From Corynebacterium aurimucosum (GTDB lineage Bacteria; Actinomycetota; Actinomycetes; Mycobacteriales; Mycobacteriaceae), in contig NZ_CP047048.1 in the NCBI RefSeq assembly GCF_030408555.1, forward strand, positions 620,001-684,000: a stretch of 64,000 nucleotides of DNA, in the 5' to 3' direction. The position numbers were made by a program, and so were the translations under genes. The notes below the pieces were generated by a model. That model did no database searches and was not told the DNA's origin. It worked only from the letters and a program-made list of their open reading frames with translations. Within the stretch, counting starts at the first letter, position 1. Each line of letters starts with the position of its first letter. Of this stretch, positions 34,601-42,355 are shown piece after piece.

Positions 34601-35050
34601 GCACCTTGGGAGCCAACGCAGCACGCACAACAAGAACCGTCGCCTGCGCAACAGCCATCACCGTGGGCAGAGACGCCACAGCAGCGTGAGCAGAACACAC
34701 AGGATGAATCTTTATCTTGGTTCGCGGAACCGACGCCGAAGCAAGAATCTCCTTTCGCACCGGCGCCATCAGTGGAGCCAGCTCAGCCGACTTCTGCCGC
34801 CGCATTCCCGGTACCCGAACCTGTTGCAAAGCCGGTCCCGGAAACCCCTCAGCCGCGCAAGGAGAGAAAGTCTCCACGCTGGTTCAAGCGCTCAGCTCTA
34901 GGTTTGCTTGCGTTGACAATCGCAATAATCGTGGGAGCAGCTGCTGGTGCCCCAGATGTGTTTCTTGGATTGATGATGCTCGCGTGGATGGTTGCGGCAT
35001 TCGGCACCGTCGTCTTCGGCGTGGTTGCCCTTGTTACGTGGAAGCGGTAG
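31700..35050 (+). CDS. Pif1-like helicase with degenerate exonuclease, BRCT and membrane segments
   Basis: A 1,116-residue protein starting at GTG 31700 with GGAGG five bases upstream. Residues 1-410 are a Pif1/RecD-type SF1 helicase: Walker A GKAGTGKS (26-33), LVVDEISMV, GDLLQLPPV, and AITIHKSQGKT. Residues 430-545 resemble a DEDD exonuclease, but the catalytic acidic residues are missing (VVLVSFNGVNF, GGIVVGDRLAM). Two BRCT-like domains follow (GTRVAFTGRNELL to QEDFEYW; GTRVAFRGSTIID to REDFAAW), then a 200-residue Pro/Gln/Glu-rich linker and two C-terminal transmembrane helices (LGLLALTIAIIVGAA; LMMLAWMVAAFGTVVF). A membrane-tethered repair or plasmid/phage-processing helicase is suggested. 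Confidence 0.8.
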   Translation: MAITLTEEFRHALGLIGAGRNVLISGKAGTGKSTLLREFLENTGRKEVLVTAPTGVAALNIEGFTIHRAFGFRPSMVPSDLEEGGSWHPSTMTWEVLKKADILVVDEISMVRADLFDMMDQALRRIRGNGKPFGGVQLVLVGDLLQLPPVVTPNEAELFNSVWETPYFFSAQVYTQLDLKEINLTQVWRQADPTFIDLLNEVREGSVGEESLETLNQLVAPDFDAPDDWVTLTSRKSTVARINRQKLANLPTEKFVSVAEGTGELPANSFSGEDELHYAEGARVMTVINDPKGRFVNGSFGQILRATGREIDVRIDATGEVVTLTPHTWEINRPGVDGSRLVSERIGTIKQFPVILAWAITIHKSQGKTIPKLYIDLAGGTATDGQFYVALSRAVDLEHLRFSTRVEPRHIRANNALVRRVRREVSSGVNTDRVVLVSFNGVNFGMSEHIARIHAIVYHNGVRVASFGSWINPMADLGEFGQRYKIPVGGLAMSPTLGDFWPLLLRQAQGGIVVGDRLAMLERTVRHQEKGMDVALGIGYEVGDFSFEPEGDDVVSRCESMAVAYEKGTIAPSRGQLVPSAERETEGAVLIPSWAPKAPMTLDQLQATDSDNAWAAMSGGTVMPRSFAEVEECAELLSAWAVSRGLWTQELYDDILARVARIDTRTVELPAVENATVDVPSLLVPGTRVAFTGRNELLGGPADDERLDRICRIRRLEYKKGMSKTRCDVLVARDVASMSRKAQAAREFGKPIISQEDFEYWYEHGPFLEAPAPAADTGAVVKEPVSAPVKETEAAPAAAAAGSHAAHAENNVARAADVLTPGTRVAFRGSTIIDNQLYPQGPVLQEFCAGLGLVYKQSVTKTRCDVLVTDDLAAQDGKASLAVRYNKPLVTREDFAAWAQEQLRQEEEEKDVMAAATVSELQADNPFIVDDEPTTSTETVEPETTTEPEFADVADPPAPFQDWSSSHAPWEPTQHAQQEPSPAQQPSPWAETPQQREQNTQDESLSWFAEPTPKQESPFAPAPSVEPAQPTSAAAFPVPEPVAKPVPETPQPRKERKSPRWFKRSALGLLALTIAIIVGAAAGAPDVFLGLMMLAWMVAAFGTVVFGVVALVTWKR

Positions 35051-35081
35051 ATACGAACTCCCTCGACGAGGCGGTTCTGTA

Positions 35082-35588
35082 TCAGCCGAGTCGGTACACC
35101 TCGTAGTCGCCCGGCACTCCTGCGCCGGGGACGTGCTGAAGTCCGAGTTTCAAGGCTAGGGCAATCGACGCCTCATTGGTGGAATCGATGATGGCAACGA
35201 TGGGGAGCTGTGGGAAACGCTCGCGTGCACTGGCAATTGCAGCGGCTGCGGCTTCCTTCGCGTAGCCTTGCCCCTGCGATTCTGGTGCGAAGCGGTAGTA
35301 GAGGTTGAGTACTTCTTCACCTGCTTCCTCGCTATGACGCACACCTGTGAAACCTATGGTCGTACCATCAAGCGTGGATACCACGTAGTAGCCCAGCTGC
35401 TTCTCACACCAATTGGCTTGCCATGCGCGCGCTAACTCCACGGCTTCTTCTCTAGTTTTCATCGCCAGTTCAGGGCGGTGCTCGTACGTACGAGCATCCG
35501 AGTGGATAGCAAAGATGGCGTCAATATCGGCATCCGTAGGTACCGACATTGAAAGCCGCGGGGTTTGGAGGGCGAAACCGTGATTCAT
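35082..35588 (-). CDS. GNAT-family N-acetyltransferase
   Basis: A 168-residue RimJ/RimL-type acetyltransferase. It has LQTPRLSMSVPTDADIDAIF at the N-terminus, FTGVRHSEEAGEEVLNLYYR in the central sheet, and the acetyl-CoA loop RFAPESQGQGYAKEAAAAAI (Q/RxxGxG/A type), then IIDSTNEASIALALKLGLQ. The substrate cannot be predicted. ATG 35588 is preceded by AGGA; the longer open frame overlaps the thermonuclease gene. It lies 37 bases downstream of the thermonuclease stop, on the same strand, so they may be cotranscribed. Confidence 0.88.
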   Translation of the reverse strand: MNHGFALQTPRLSMSVPTDADIDAIFAIHSDARTYEHRPELAMKTREEAVELARAWQANWCEKQLGYYVVSTLDGTTIGFTGVRHSEEAGEEVLNLYYRFAPESQGQGYAKEAAAAAIASARERFPQLPIVAIIDSTNEASIALALKLGLQHVPGAGVPGDYEVYRLG

Positions 35589-35625
35589 AGGGAGTCCTGT
35601 TATTGAAGTTCGTAGTGTTCCCAAC

Positions 35626-36714
35626 TTATCCAATCTGCACGCGTGTGGTGCAATCAATCTTGGCGTAGGGGCGTCCCTTTTTATCAACGCTGGTCATTGC
35701 GTAGTTTCCGCCGTAGGCGCGGCAACCGGTGTAGTTATCCACCGGATTGCTGAGCGCCGGTGCAGCCGGTGCTTGGTAGGCGGGTGCAGCGTGCTGGGCT
35801 TCCTGCTCTGCACGACGGGCTGCCTCCGCGGCCTCTTGTTCGGCACGGCGAGCTGCTTCTTCTGCTTCACGTTGCGCGGCCTCTGCAGCTTCACGCGCCG
35901 CTTCTTCCTCGGCGCGTTTCTTTTCGCGTGTGTCTGAAGCATAGGTGATTTTGCGGTTTAAGAGCGTTTCAATCTCGGTAGCATCACTGTCGAGCTCTTC
36001 TAGCAACTCGGCATTCTTATTCCCGAATGCTTCTTTCTGGAATTCAGATTGTTCTGCGGCTGCTTTTTCCAGTGCAGAAATTGATTTCCTTGCATCGGCT
36101 ACGCGAGACACATGAACATGAGCTCCGTTTAGCTGCTTGTCATCCCACATGTCATCGAAGCGGAACTGCTGTGCCTCATCCACAGCGGAGCGTGCGTCCT
36201 GGTAGGACTGGTAGGCGCTGTCATCACCAAAGACGCATTCCGGGCCGGCCGAGTTGATTCCTTTGCCTGCAGCACGGGCTCTGTCGGCAGCAGCAGAGAC
36301 CTCCGAGAAGAAACGAGTGTTTCCGCCCACCTTGATCGGAACAGCGAAACCCTCCTCAGCAACGGAAGCGTTGACCAGCGATCCTTCCTTGAATACGCCG
36401 GCCAACGTGCGGCCGTATTTGTCCTCGCGTTCAGCGTCGTACTCCAGTGTCACTACCGTGCCCACTGGCAGCAGGCCAGACAAGTATTGCTTAGATTCCT
36501 CGGCCAAGCACTCTTTGCCCATCTCCGGGGTATCGATATTGAGCAGGCGAATGCGTGTGGTCTCACCGCCTTGCACTACATCGATGGTGTCGCCATCGAT
36601 GACGTTGTGAACCGTAATGACGTCATCGGAAGAGTCTGGCCCTAATACGGCGTAGGCACCGTAACCCACTCCACCAGCGGCTAACAGCCCAGCGACAACC
36701 TTGAAAAACCCCAT
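35626..36714 (-). CDS. membrane-anchored thermonuclease (SNase) with coiled-coil tail
   Basis: A 362-residue protein with an N-terminal membrane anchor (FFKVVAGLLAAGGVGYGAYA) and an extracytoplasmic staphylococcal-nuclease domain. The catalytic pattern is complete: VIDGDTIDV, IRLLNIDTPE (Arg, Asp and Glu) and EDKYGRTLAGV (second Arg). A helical region follows, with a 50-residue Glu/Ala/Arg coiled coil, an Ala/Pro linker, and a small C-terminal domain with two cysteines (YTGCRAYGG and KIDCTTRV). ATG 36714 has GAGG eight bases upstream. It likely degrades DNA at the cell surface. The C-terminal domain resembles small modules on other corynebacterial secreted proteins. Confidence 0.87.
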   Translation of the reverse strand: MGFFKVVAGLLAAGGVGYGAYAVLGPDSSDDVITVHNVIDGDTIDVVQGGETTRIRLLNIDTPEMGKECLAEESKQYLSGLLPVGTVVTLEYDAEREDKYGRTLAGVFKEGSLVNASVAEEGFAVPIKVGGNTRFFSEVSAAADRARAAGKGINSAGPECVFGDDSAYQSYQDARSAVDEAQQFRFDDMWDDKQLNGAHVHVSRVADARKSISALEKAAAEQSEFQKEAFGNKNAELLEELDSDATEIETLLNRKITYASDTREKKRAEEEAAREAAEAAQREAEEAARRAEQEAAEAARRAEQEAQHAAPAYQAPAAPALSNPVDNYTGCRAYGGNYAMTSVDKKGRPYAKIDCTTRVQIG

Positions 36715-36895
36715 ATCAGGAACCTCACGAGGGGAAGAGAGTAACAAGAATAACAGGAGTATACATGCCGGTATTGCGGGGGACTATAGGAGTGCTCGAA
36801 TTCTGCAGACCTGCTGAGCGCTCCAATAACTAGCATTAATACTGATTTGTAGGGAGAAACCTAAAAACCAGAAGTGTTTCCTGGATAATTGACCT

Positions 36896-39100
36896 ATGGA
36901 ATATCGAGAAGAGTTTGAGTTGGAGCCTCGGGTTACGAGCTCGCGCTTGTCTCATGACTTGAGGATTGCTCATGAAATCGCACCGATCGTGGAGAAGCTC
37001 ATGGGCGAAGGGCGATCTATCATCGACCCTTCGGTAACTATCTGGACGCCTGAGGCAGCTATTGAAGTCCGCGAGAGGCTGGTCAAGGACCCGATCGTTG
37101 GAACCAGCATGACTCAATGGGAGAAGCTCGACGTACAGTTAAAAGGTGCTTCAAAAGTAGTAACCCTTTTAGTAGCCGAGCTTGTTTTTCTCCGTGAGCA
37201 TGCGCTTATCAATTCTCGCCCGTCGACTCGAATTAAACATGTTGACCTTGTGCTTGAGCGTCTTGGAGGGGAAGTCGAAATCCCAGATAGCATGCTTGAG
37301 TGGATGAACAGGAAATCCGGTATCGCCGGCCTTAAGGCAGGCCGAGCTTTCAACGGAGACATGTGGCGACACGTTTCATGGATGGCTGGCTTTGTAGAAG
37401 AATTCCGTCAGCTGCCTGAACCTGAACGAAGAGCTACCGTGCGCGATCCAGCTAAACTGCAGGACTTCATGCTTGATCTGGATATTGATGACCGATCTGA
37501 CATCAGGAACATTATGCAGTTCTTGCTGTTCCCAGAAGCTTTTGAAGCAATTTCGGCGCAAGGATTGAAGGAGAGAATAGTTGGTGAGCTTTGCTCGATG
37601 ATTGGCGGTCGATCGGGGGAAGCGCCGCAGGCCATCGACCGTGACCTGTATTCCATCCGAGCGGCCATAGCAGAGGAGGTTGAGGGCGAGTTTGGGTTTT
37701 GGACCCCGGCTGTATTCGCCCTATGGAACGAGGAAGAAACAGAAGAGCCCCAACGCCGCAACTATTGGCTCTATGATCCCGGTGATAGCCAGCAACGATG
37801 GGATGAGTTTGTGGGTGAGGGGCTCATCGGGCTCGGCTGGGATGGTTTAGGGGATTTTAGTACATATCCAGATCGTGCCTCTATTGAAGCTGAGATGCAG
37901 AAGGATGATTCTGTAAAAATCTCTCGCAACCAACCACTGGCCGTTTGGGAATTTCAACGAGAGATTCAAATAGGAGACATTGTATTTGCTCGCCGTGGCA
38001 AGAATAAGATTCTTGGACGAGGCGTTGTTGTCTCTGCCCCGCGCTACGAGGAGAACCGCAGCGAGTTTAAGAATGTGCGTGATGTGGAATGGGAGTTCAC
38101 CGGAGAATGGGAGTACACCCTAAACGCTATCCAGAAATCACTGACACGGATCACCGATAAGCGCGGCTTGATCGATCAGCTCGATGCCTTGTTCGCTGTA
38201 GAGCGAGAAGACGAGCTAAGCCCCGTTTCCCCTGTTAAAGCATACACAGATAAAGAATTCTTAAATGAAGTTTTCTTCAACAGACACCAGTTTGACCGTT
38301 TACTGTCCTTGATTGGACGCAAGAAAAATATCATCTTGACTGGTCCGCCTGGTGTTGGCAAGACATACGTCGCGCGCCGAATCGCATTTGCAGATATGGG
38401 GGAAAGGGACACATCGCGAATTGAGCAGATTCAGTTCCATCAAAGCTATTCCTATGAGGACTTTATGATGGGGTTCCGGCCCAATAAAGATGGTGGCTTT
38501 GATTTAGTGAACGGACCTTTCTACGCCTTCTGTGAGAAGGCCCGAGAGGAACCCGACCGTCATTTCTTCTTCATCATTGATGAGATTAACCGCGGCAATG
38601 TATCGAAGATTTTTGGAGAGCTACTGATGCTTATTGAGTCTGATAAGCGTGGTCAAGGGCTTCGGCTTATCTACAACGACGAGATCTTTAGCGTTCCCGA
38701 GAATGTGTATCTCATCGGAACTATGAATACCGCGGACCGCAGTCTCGCGGTAATGGATCATGCTTTGCGCCGGCGTTTTGGATTTTTCAACATGCCGCCA
38801 GCCTTTGAATCTGCCGGCTTTCAGGCTTGGAAGGCAGCACAAGAAAGCGAATCACTTGACGCGTTGGTGCGGGTAATCACCGATCTAAATGACGTAGTCG
38901 CTGATGATCCCAGGTTGGGGCGCGGATTTGCGATTGGCCACAGTTATATCGTGCAAGGCTCGAGTGGGGATGAAACCGAAGACGATTGGCTTTACTCGGT
39001 CGTCGAGGATGACCTTGTTCCGCTGTTGGAAGAATACTGGTTTGATGAACCTGAGCTTGTAGATTCGTGGTCGAGTCGTCTGCGGGCAGCGGTGGAATAG
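36896..39100 (+). CDS. mcrB: McrB-type restriction NTPase with EVE-like domain
   Basis: A 734-residue protein. The N-terminal 260 residues form an unrecognised helical region. Next comes a segment like an EVE/PUA modified-base reader (YWLYDPGDSQQRWDEFVGEG, then IQIGDIVFARRGKNKILGRG). A McrB AAA+ domain follows: Walker A LTGPPGVGKT, FHQSYSYEDFMMGFRP, Walker B with FFFIIDEINRGNVSKIFGEL, and the signature GTMNTADRSLAVMDHALRRR. McrB translocates DNA and, with McrC, cuts near modified bases. The mcrC gene overlaps its stop. DNA here is more A+T-rich than the metabolic neighbours, consistent with transfer. Confidence 0.88.
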   Translation: MEYREEFELEPRVTSSRLSHDLRIAHEIAPIVEKLMGEGRSIIDPSVTIWTPEAAIEVRERLVKDPIVGTSMTQWEKLDVQLKGASKVVTLLVAELVFLREHALINSRPSTRIKHVDLVLERLGGEVEIPDSMLEWMNRKSGIAGLKAGRAFNGDMWRHVSWMAGFVEEFRQLPEPERRATVRDPAKLQDFMLDLDIDDRSDIRNIMQFLLFPEAFEAISAQGLKERIVGELCSMIGGRSGEAPQAIDRDLYSIRAAIAEEVEGEFGFWTPAVFALWNEEETEEPQRRNYWLYDPGDSQQRWDEFVGEGLIGLGWDGLGDFSTYPDRASIEAEMQKDDSVKISRNQPLAVWEFQREIQIGDIVFARRGKNKILGRGVVVSAPRYEENRSEFKNVRDVEWEFTGEWEYTLNAIQKSLTRITDKRGLIDQLDALFAVEREDELSPVSPVKAYTDKEFLNEVFFNRHQFDRLLSLIGRKKNIILTGPPGVGKTYVARRIAFADMGERDTSRIEQIQFHQSYSYEDFMMGFRPNKDGGFDLVNGPFYAFCEKAREEPDRHFFFIIDEINRGNVSKIFGELLMLIESDKRGQGLRLIYNDEIFSVPENVYLIGTMNTADRSLAVMDHALRRRFGFFNMPPAFESAGFQAWKAAQESESLDALVRVITDLNDVVADDPRLGRGFAIGHSYIVQGSSGDETEDDWLYSVVEDDLVPLLEEYWFDEPELVDSWSSRLRAAVE

Positions 39101-40176
39101 TGCCTGCCGACTCATCAAAGGCGAAGAGCTCACGCGTTCTTCGGAACATTTATGTCATGTTGGCCTATGCTTTTGACTCTATTAGCCGCATAGAAACTGC
39201 TTCATTTTCTGGCGAAGAGTTTGAGAATCTCCATGAGCTGTGCGCAGAGATCCTCATCCAAGGTGTTGAAGCGCAGACTATGCGGGGCTTGCACCGCGAC
39301 TATCAGCGTATACGGGATGAACTGCGGACCGTGCGTGGCCGAATAGACTTTGCAAGCACGATTACAACTGCCGCTCGTAGTCGTGGTGCGATTGTGTGCG
39401 AGTTTGATGAGTATTTGCTTGATACACCGCACAATAGGATTCTCAAGTCGGTGATGGAACTGCTTCTCGCGGAGGGGAAGTTGGACCAGTATCGTCGGCG
39501 CAGGCTCGGGAATGCTTTGCGCGTATTTGACGAAGTTCGTTCAATCTCACCGCGTTCTATCCGTTGGCGCGATGTGCACTACACACGTTTGATTACTGAA
39601 TACAAGCTAATGCACGGTATTTGTTGGATGGTTGTTGAAGGACTTTTGCAACGTGAATCAAAAGACGGAATCCAATTAGCCTCGTGGTTGGGGGAAGAAG
39701 CAGAAAGTAGGTTGTATGAGCGATTCCTACTCCGCTACTACCAGCGGCATAACCCGGAACTAAAACCATCCTCTCCTCACATTTCCTGGGATCTGGGCGA
39801 GGAAGTGCAGGGAGAAGAACAACTGCCTGTCATGCGTTCCGACGTGGTGCTGACAAATAGTTCTTCCGCTCTCGTTATTGACGCGAAGTACTATTCGTCA
39901 TCCTTTCAGCGGTCCCGATTCGGCAAAGCAACGCTTCATTCTAAGCATCTTTACCAACTATTGAGTTACGTGACTAACCTTGCCCACAAAAGCGGAATGG
40001 AGGTTTCGGGCCTGTTACTTTACGCAAAAACTAATGAGGATATTTCCCCCAATTTTTCCGCTTCGATTACTGGTCACCGTATCTCTGCGAAGGCTTTGGA
40101 GCTTGATGCTCCGTGGCGAGAGGTTGAAGAGCAATTAGATGCCGTGGCTAAGACCTTTCAGCGGAATGAAAAATAA
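39100..40176 (+). CDS. mcrC: McrC-type endonuclease subunit
   Basis: A 358-residue protein starting at GTG 39100, which overlaps the mcrB stop by one base (TAGTG); an upstream GTG at 39067 is possible. It begins with a McrC-like N-terminal domain (RVLRNIYVMLAYAFDSISRI), then RTVRGRIDFASTI and HNRILKSVMELLL. It ends with a PD-(D/E)xK nuclease: PVMRSDVVLTNSSSALVIDA followed by KYY. The catalytic Asp, Asp and Lys are all present, so the nuclease should be active. Translational coupling with McrB fits the 1:1 or 2:1 complex. Confidence 0.88.
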   Translation: MPADSSKAKSSRVLRNIYVMLAYAFDSISRIETASFSGEEFENLHELCAEILIQGVEAQTMRGLHRDYQRIRDELRTVRGRIDFASTITTAARSRGAIVCEFDEYLLDTPHNRILKSVMELLLAEGKLDQYRRRRLGNALRVFDEVRSISPRSIRWRDVHYTRLITEYKLMHGICWMVVEGLLQRESKDGIQLASWLGEEAESRLYERFLLRYYQRHNPELKPSSPHISWDLGEEVQGEEQLPVMRSDVVLTNSSSALVIDAKYYSSSFQRSRFGKATLHSKHLYQLLSYVTNLAHKSGMEVSGLLLYAKTNEDISPNFSASITGHRISAKALELDAPWREVEEQLDAVAKTFQRNEK

Positions 40177-40352
40177 CCGCGTTGAGTCGTGGTCCAGCAG
40201 AAAACTAGCTGAATCCCTCTGTGGGTGATGCTCGCGGACACTGGAATCGTGGGTGCGAACTGAGGCTGCCGATCCGAAAAACCCTAAATGGCGTCCTGTA
40301 AAGAGAAAACCATCTCTCTACCGGGTGCCTTTAGCAGCGGGGCGTACGAAGC

Positions 40353-40907
40353 CTACCGCCCAAAGTTCTGCACGGCGTACAGCTTGCCGTCAGCAGCAAC
40401 AGCCATGCCAATGCCCACGGACTTGGCGCGGGGGTCAAGCAGGTTCTTGCGGTGGCCTGGGGAATCCATCCACAGTTGAACAACGCGAGCGTCGGAGTAG
40501 TCGCTCCATGCCTGGAGGACGTTCTCGCCACCGGCTGGCAGGCCGGCGGGGTAGTGAGTCCAGTAGTTCGGGCGGTGGCGAGTATTGCCGTCGCGGCTTA
40601 AAGTGTTGGCCCAGTCCTGTGCCAGGTTAGCCAGGCGCGGGTCCACGCGCAGCGGTGCGAGACCATTGGCCACGCGCTGGGCATTGGTCTGGTTAATGAT
40701 TCCTTGAACGCTGGCAGTGGCGTGTGGCGTTGCGGCTACTGGGCCGGCGGCCGACGGCATGGTGAAACCGAACGCGGCAGGGGTGAAAGAACCAAAGGAG
40801 CTGGTGGCCTGAGCAGGGGCGTTGATAGCGCCGGTGAAGAGTACAGCGGTGGCAGCAATCGGGGCGATGATCTTTGTGGTTTTATGTCCGAATGGGAGGC
40901 GGAACAT
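40353..40907 (-). CDS. secreted CAP/SCP-domain protein
   Basis: A 184-residue secreted protein with a basic start (MFRLPFGHKTTK), signal peptide hydrophobic core (IIAPIAATAVLFTGAI) and cleavage near AQA-TS. The CAP domain runs from IINQTNAQRVANGLAPLRVD through NTRHRPNYWTHYPAGLPAGG and ENVLQAWS to WMDSPGHRKNLLDPRAKSVG, with the conserved His, Glu and His of the cleft. Bacterial members occur at cell walls and spores; their activity is not known. ATG 40907 has GAGG eight bases upstream; a GTG at 40916 would overlap that site. Confidence 0.9.
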   Translation of the reverse strand: MFRLPFGHKTTKIIAPIAATAVLFTGAINAPAQATSSFGSFTPAAFGFTMPSAAGPVAATPHATASVQGIINQTNAQRVANGLAPLRVDPRLANLAQDWANTLSRDGNTRHRPNYWTHYPAGLPAGGENVLQAWSDYSDARVVQLWMDSPGHRKNLLDPRAKSVGIGMAVAADGKLYAVQNFGR

Positions 40908-41326
40908 GTCGGGCACCTCTTTCTGCTTCAGGGGTTAAGCGGCGGCCTTTCTGGCCGCGTACCGAGCGGTACTTCCACTTAAAATTAAAGCTCGAAATGG
41001 TGCATAAAAGCCACTTGACCAGCTACTTTAAGGTTTGTCTATGGGTTTATAGTGTTGTGCGTGCTGGGCCTAAGGCTTTCTTGGGATACTGGCTTTTAAG
41101 GCTTCAGTTTATGTGGGTTTCTTCAGAAAATTCGGAACTCGGGGGTAGGGGATGGGGGAGGAGTTTAAGGGTTGTGGAAAGGGCTTTCAAAACCCGCTGG
41201 TGATCTGTCAACTATTGGCAGAAAATAAGGTTGTTCTGCGCAAAAGCGGGGATTAATTCTGAAAAGCATAGTTTGCGCTTATTTAACTATGTGGCTGTCT
41301 GGTGAGGGGGAAGTTGGGATTGGCAA
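40908..41326. other. intergenic stretch without recognised gene
   Basis: About 420 bases between the CAP-protein gene and the betaine transporter genes. It contains the CAP gene's upstream region and A+T-rich DNA from about 40980 to 41300. Short open frames exist but none has a credible start or recognisable protein. Nothing else is seen. Confidence 0.5.
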
Positions 41327-41366
41327 AGCCCCGCATAATGCCTCTTCAGAAGCGTTATGCGGGGCT
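41327..41366 (-). terminator. terminator of the glycine betaine transporter operon
   Basis: AGCCCCGCATAA (41327-41338) pairs perfectly with TTATGCGGGGCT (41355-41366) around a 16-base loop. It lies about 25 bases after the stop of the last binding-protein gene. Confidence 0.75.
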
Positions 41367-41391
41367 GCTTTGCGGATGGGGGTGAGGAAGT

Positions 41392-42291
41392 TTACTTGAT
41401 GTCCTCAACCACGTCCGGGTTCTTGTCCAGCCACTCCTGGACGGCCTCCAGCTCCTTGCCCTCGCCGTACTCGTTGACCACGAGGTCTTCCAGGGTGCCG
41501 TACTGTTCATCATCCAGCTTCAGGCCCTTGAGCCACTCGGCCACCTCAGGGTTGTCCTCCTCGAAGCCGTCGCGGGCTAGCCAGTGCAGACCCTCGGTAT
41601 CACCCAGGGTGCCCTTCGGATCCTCGAGGTCCTTGACTGGGAACTTAGCGTTAGCCCAGAACGGACGCCATAGGGTGACGACGATGTCTTCCTCGGCATC
41701 GGTCGCGGACTTCAGCTCAGAAAGCATAGCCGGCGTGGAAGAGGTGGACAGGTTGTAGCCGTCCAGTTCGTAACCTTCGATGGTCTCCTGGGAGGCCTTG
41801 GTCAGGCCTGCGCCCGGCTCGATACCCACGACCTGGCCGCCGAAGCGGTCAGCCTGGCCCTTCAGGTCTTCGATGGAGTTGACATCATCCATGTACTCCG
41901 GCACTGCCCAGGTCAGGCGGGCATTTTCGTAGTAGGCACCATAGTCCTCAATCTTGTCGGAGTACTTGTCCATGTACTGCTTGTGGGTGAATTCGGACCA
42001 GGCAGACGGGTAGATGTCGATGTCGCCGGAAGCGAGGGCGGTGTAGACCACGGCGGCGTCGTTAAGCTGCTCGTGCTCAACGGTGTAGCCGGCCTCCTCC
42101 AGCTTGTTCTGAAGAAGGTGGGCAGTGGACAGGCCATCGGTCCAGGACGGAATGTAGCCCATGGTGATGGTGCCCTTGTCACCGTCATTGTCGGAGCCAG
42201 ATGCGGAGTCCGAGGAGTCAGAGGAGCAGGCCACGAGGGAAGCGCTCAGCGCGAGGGCAGAGACGGTGGCCAGAATCTTACGGGAGAACAT
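41392..42291 (-). CDS. glycine betaine/choline-binding lipoprotein (second copy)
   Basis: A 299-residue solute-binding lipoprotein of the ProX/OpuAC type. The lipobox is ALSASLVACSS, with Cys about residue 22. The binding domain has TITMGYIPSWTDGLSTAHLL, then SGDIDIYPSAWSEFTHKQYM, FGGQVVGIEPGAGLTKASQ and VVTLWRPFWANAKF. Tryptophans and tyrosines in these blocks form the aromatic cage for quaternary amines. ATG 42291 has AAGGA ten bases upstream. It is last in an ATPase-permease-SBP-SBP operon and clearly a duplicate of the preceding gene. Confidence 0.9.
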   Translation of the reverse strand: MFSRKILATVSALALSASLVACSSDSSDSASGSDNDGDKGTITMGYIPSWTDGLSTAHLLQNKLEEAGYTVEHEQLNDAAVVYTALASGDIDIYPSAWSEFTHKQYMDKYSDKIEDYGAYYENARLTWAVPEYMDDVNSIEDLKGQADRFGGQVVGIEPGAGLTKASQETIEGYELDGYNLSTSSTPAMLSELKSATDAEEDIVVTLWRPFWANAKFPVKDLEDPKGTLGDTEGLHWLARDGFEEDNPEVAEWLKGLKLDDEQYGTLEDLVVNEYGEGKELEAVQEWLDKNPDVVEDIK

Positions 42292-42355
42292 TTTTGATGG
42301 TCCTTTCAGATATCGAAATGGTAATGATAGGCGCGGTGCCACTCACGCCGGAGGT

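Noticed and set aside
36748..36895. small RNA or toxin gene between thermonuclease and McrB
   Set aside because: Only divergent promoter-like A+T-rich sequence is seen; no frame or stable hairpin supports a gene.
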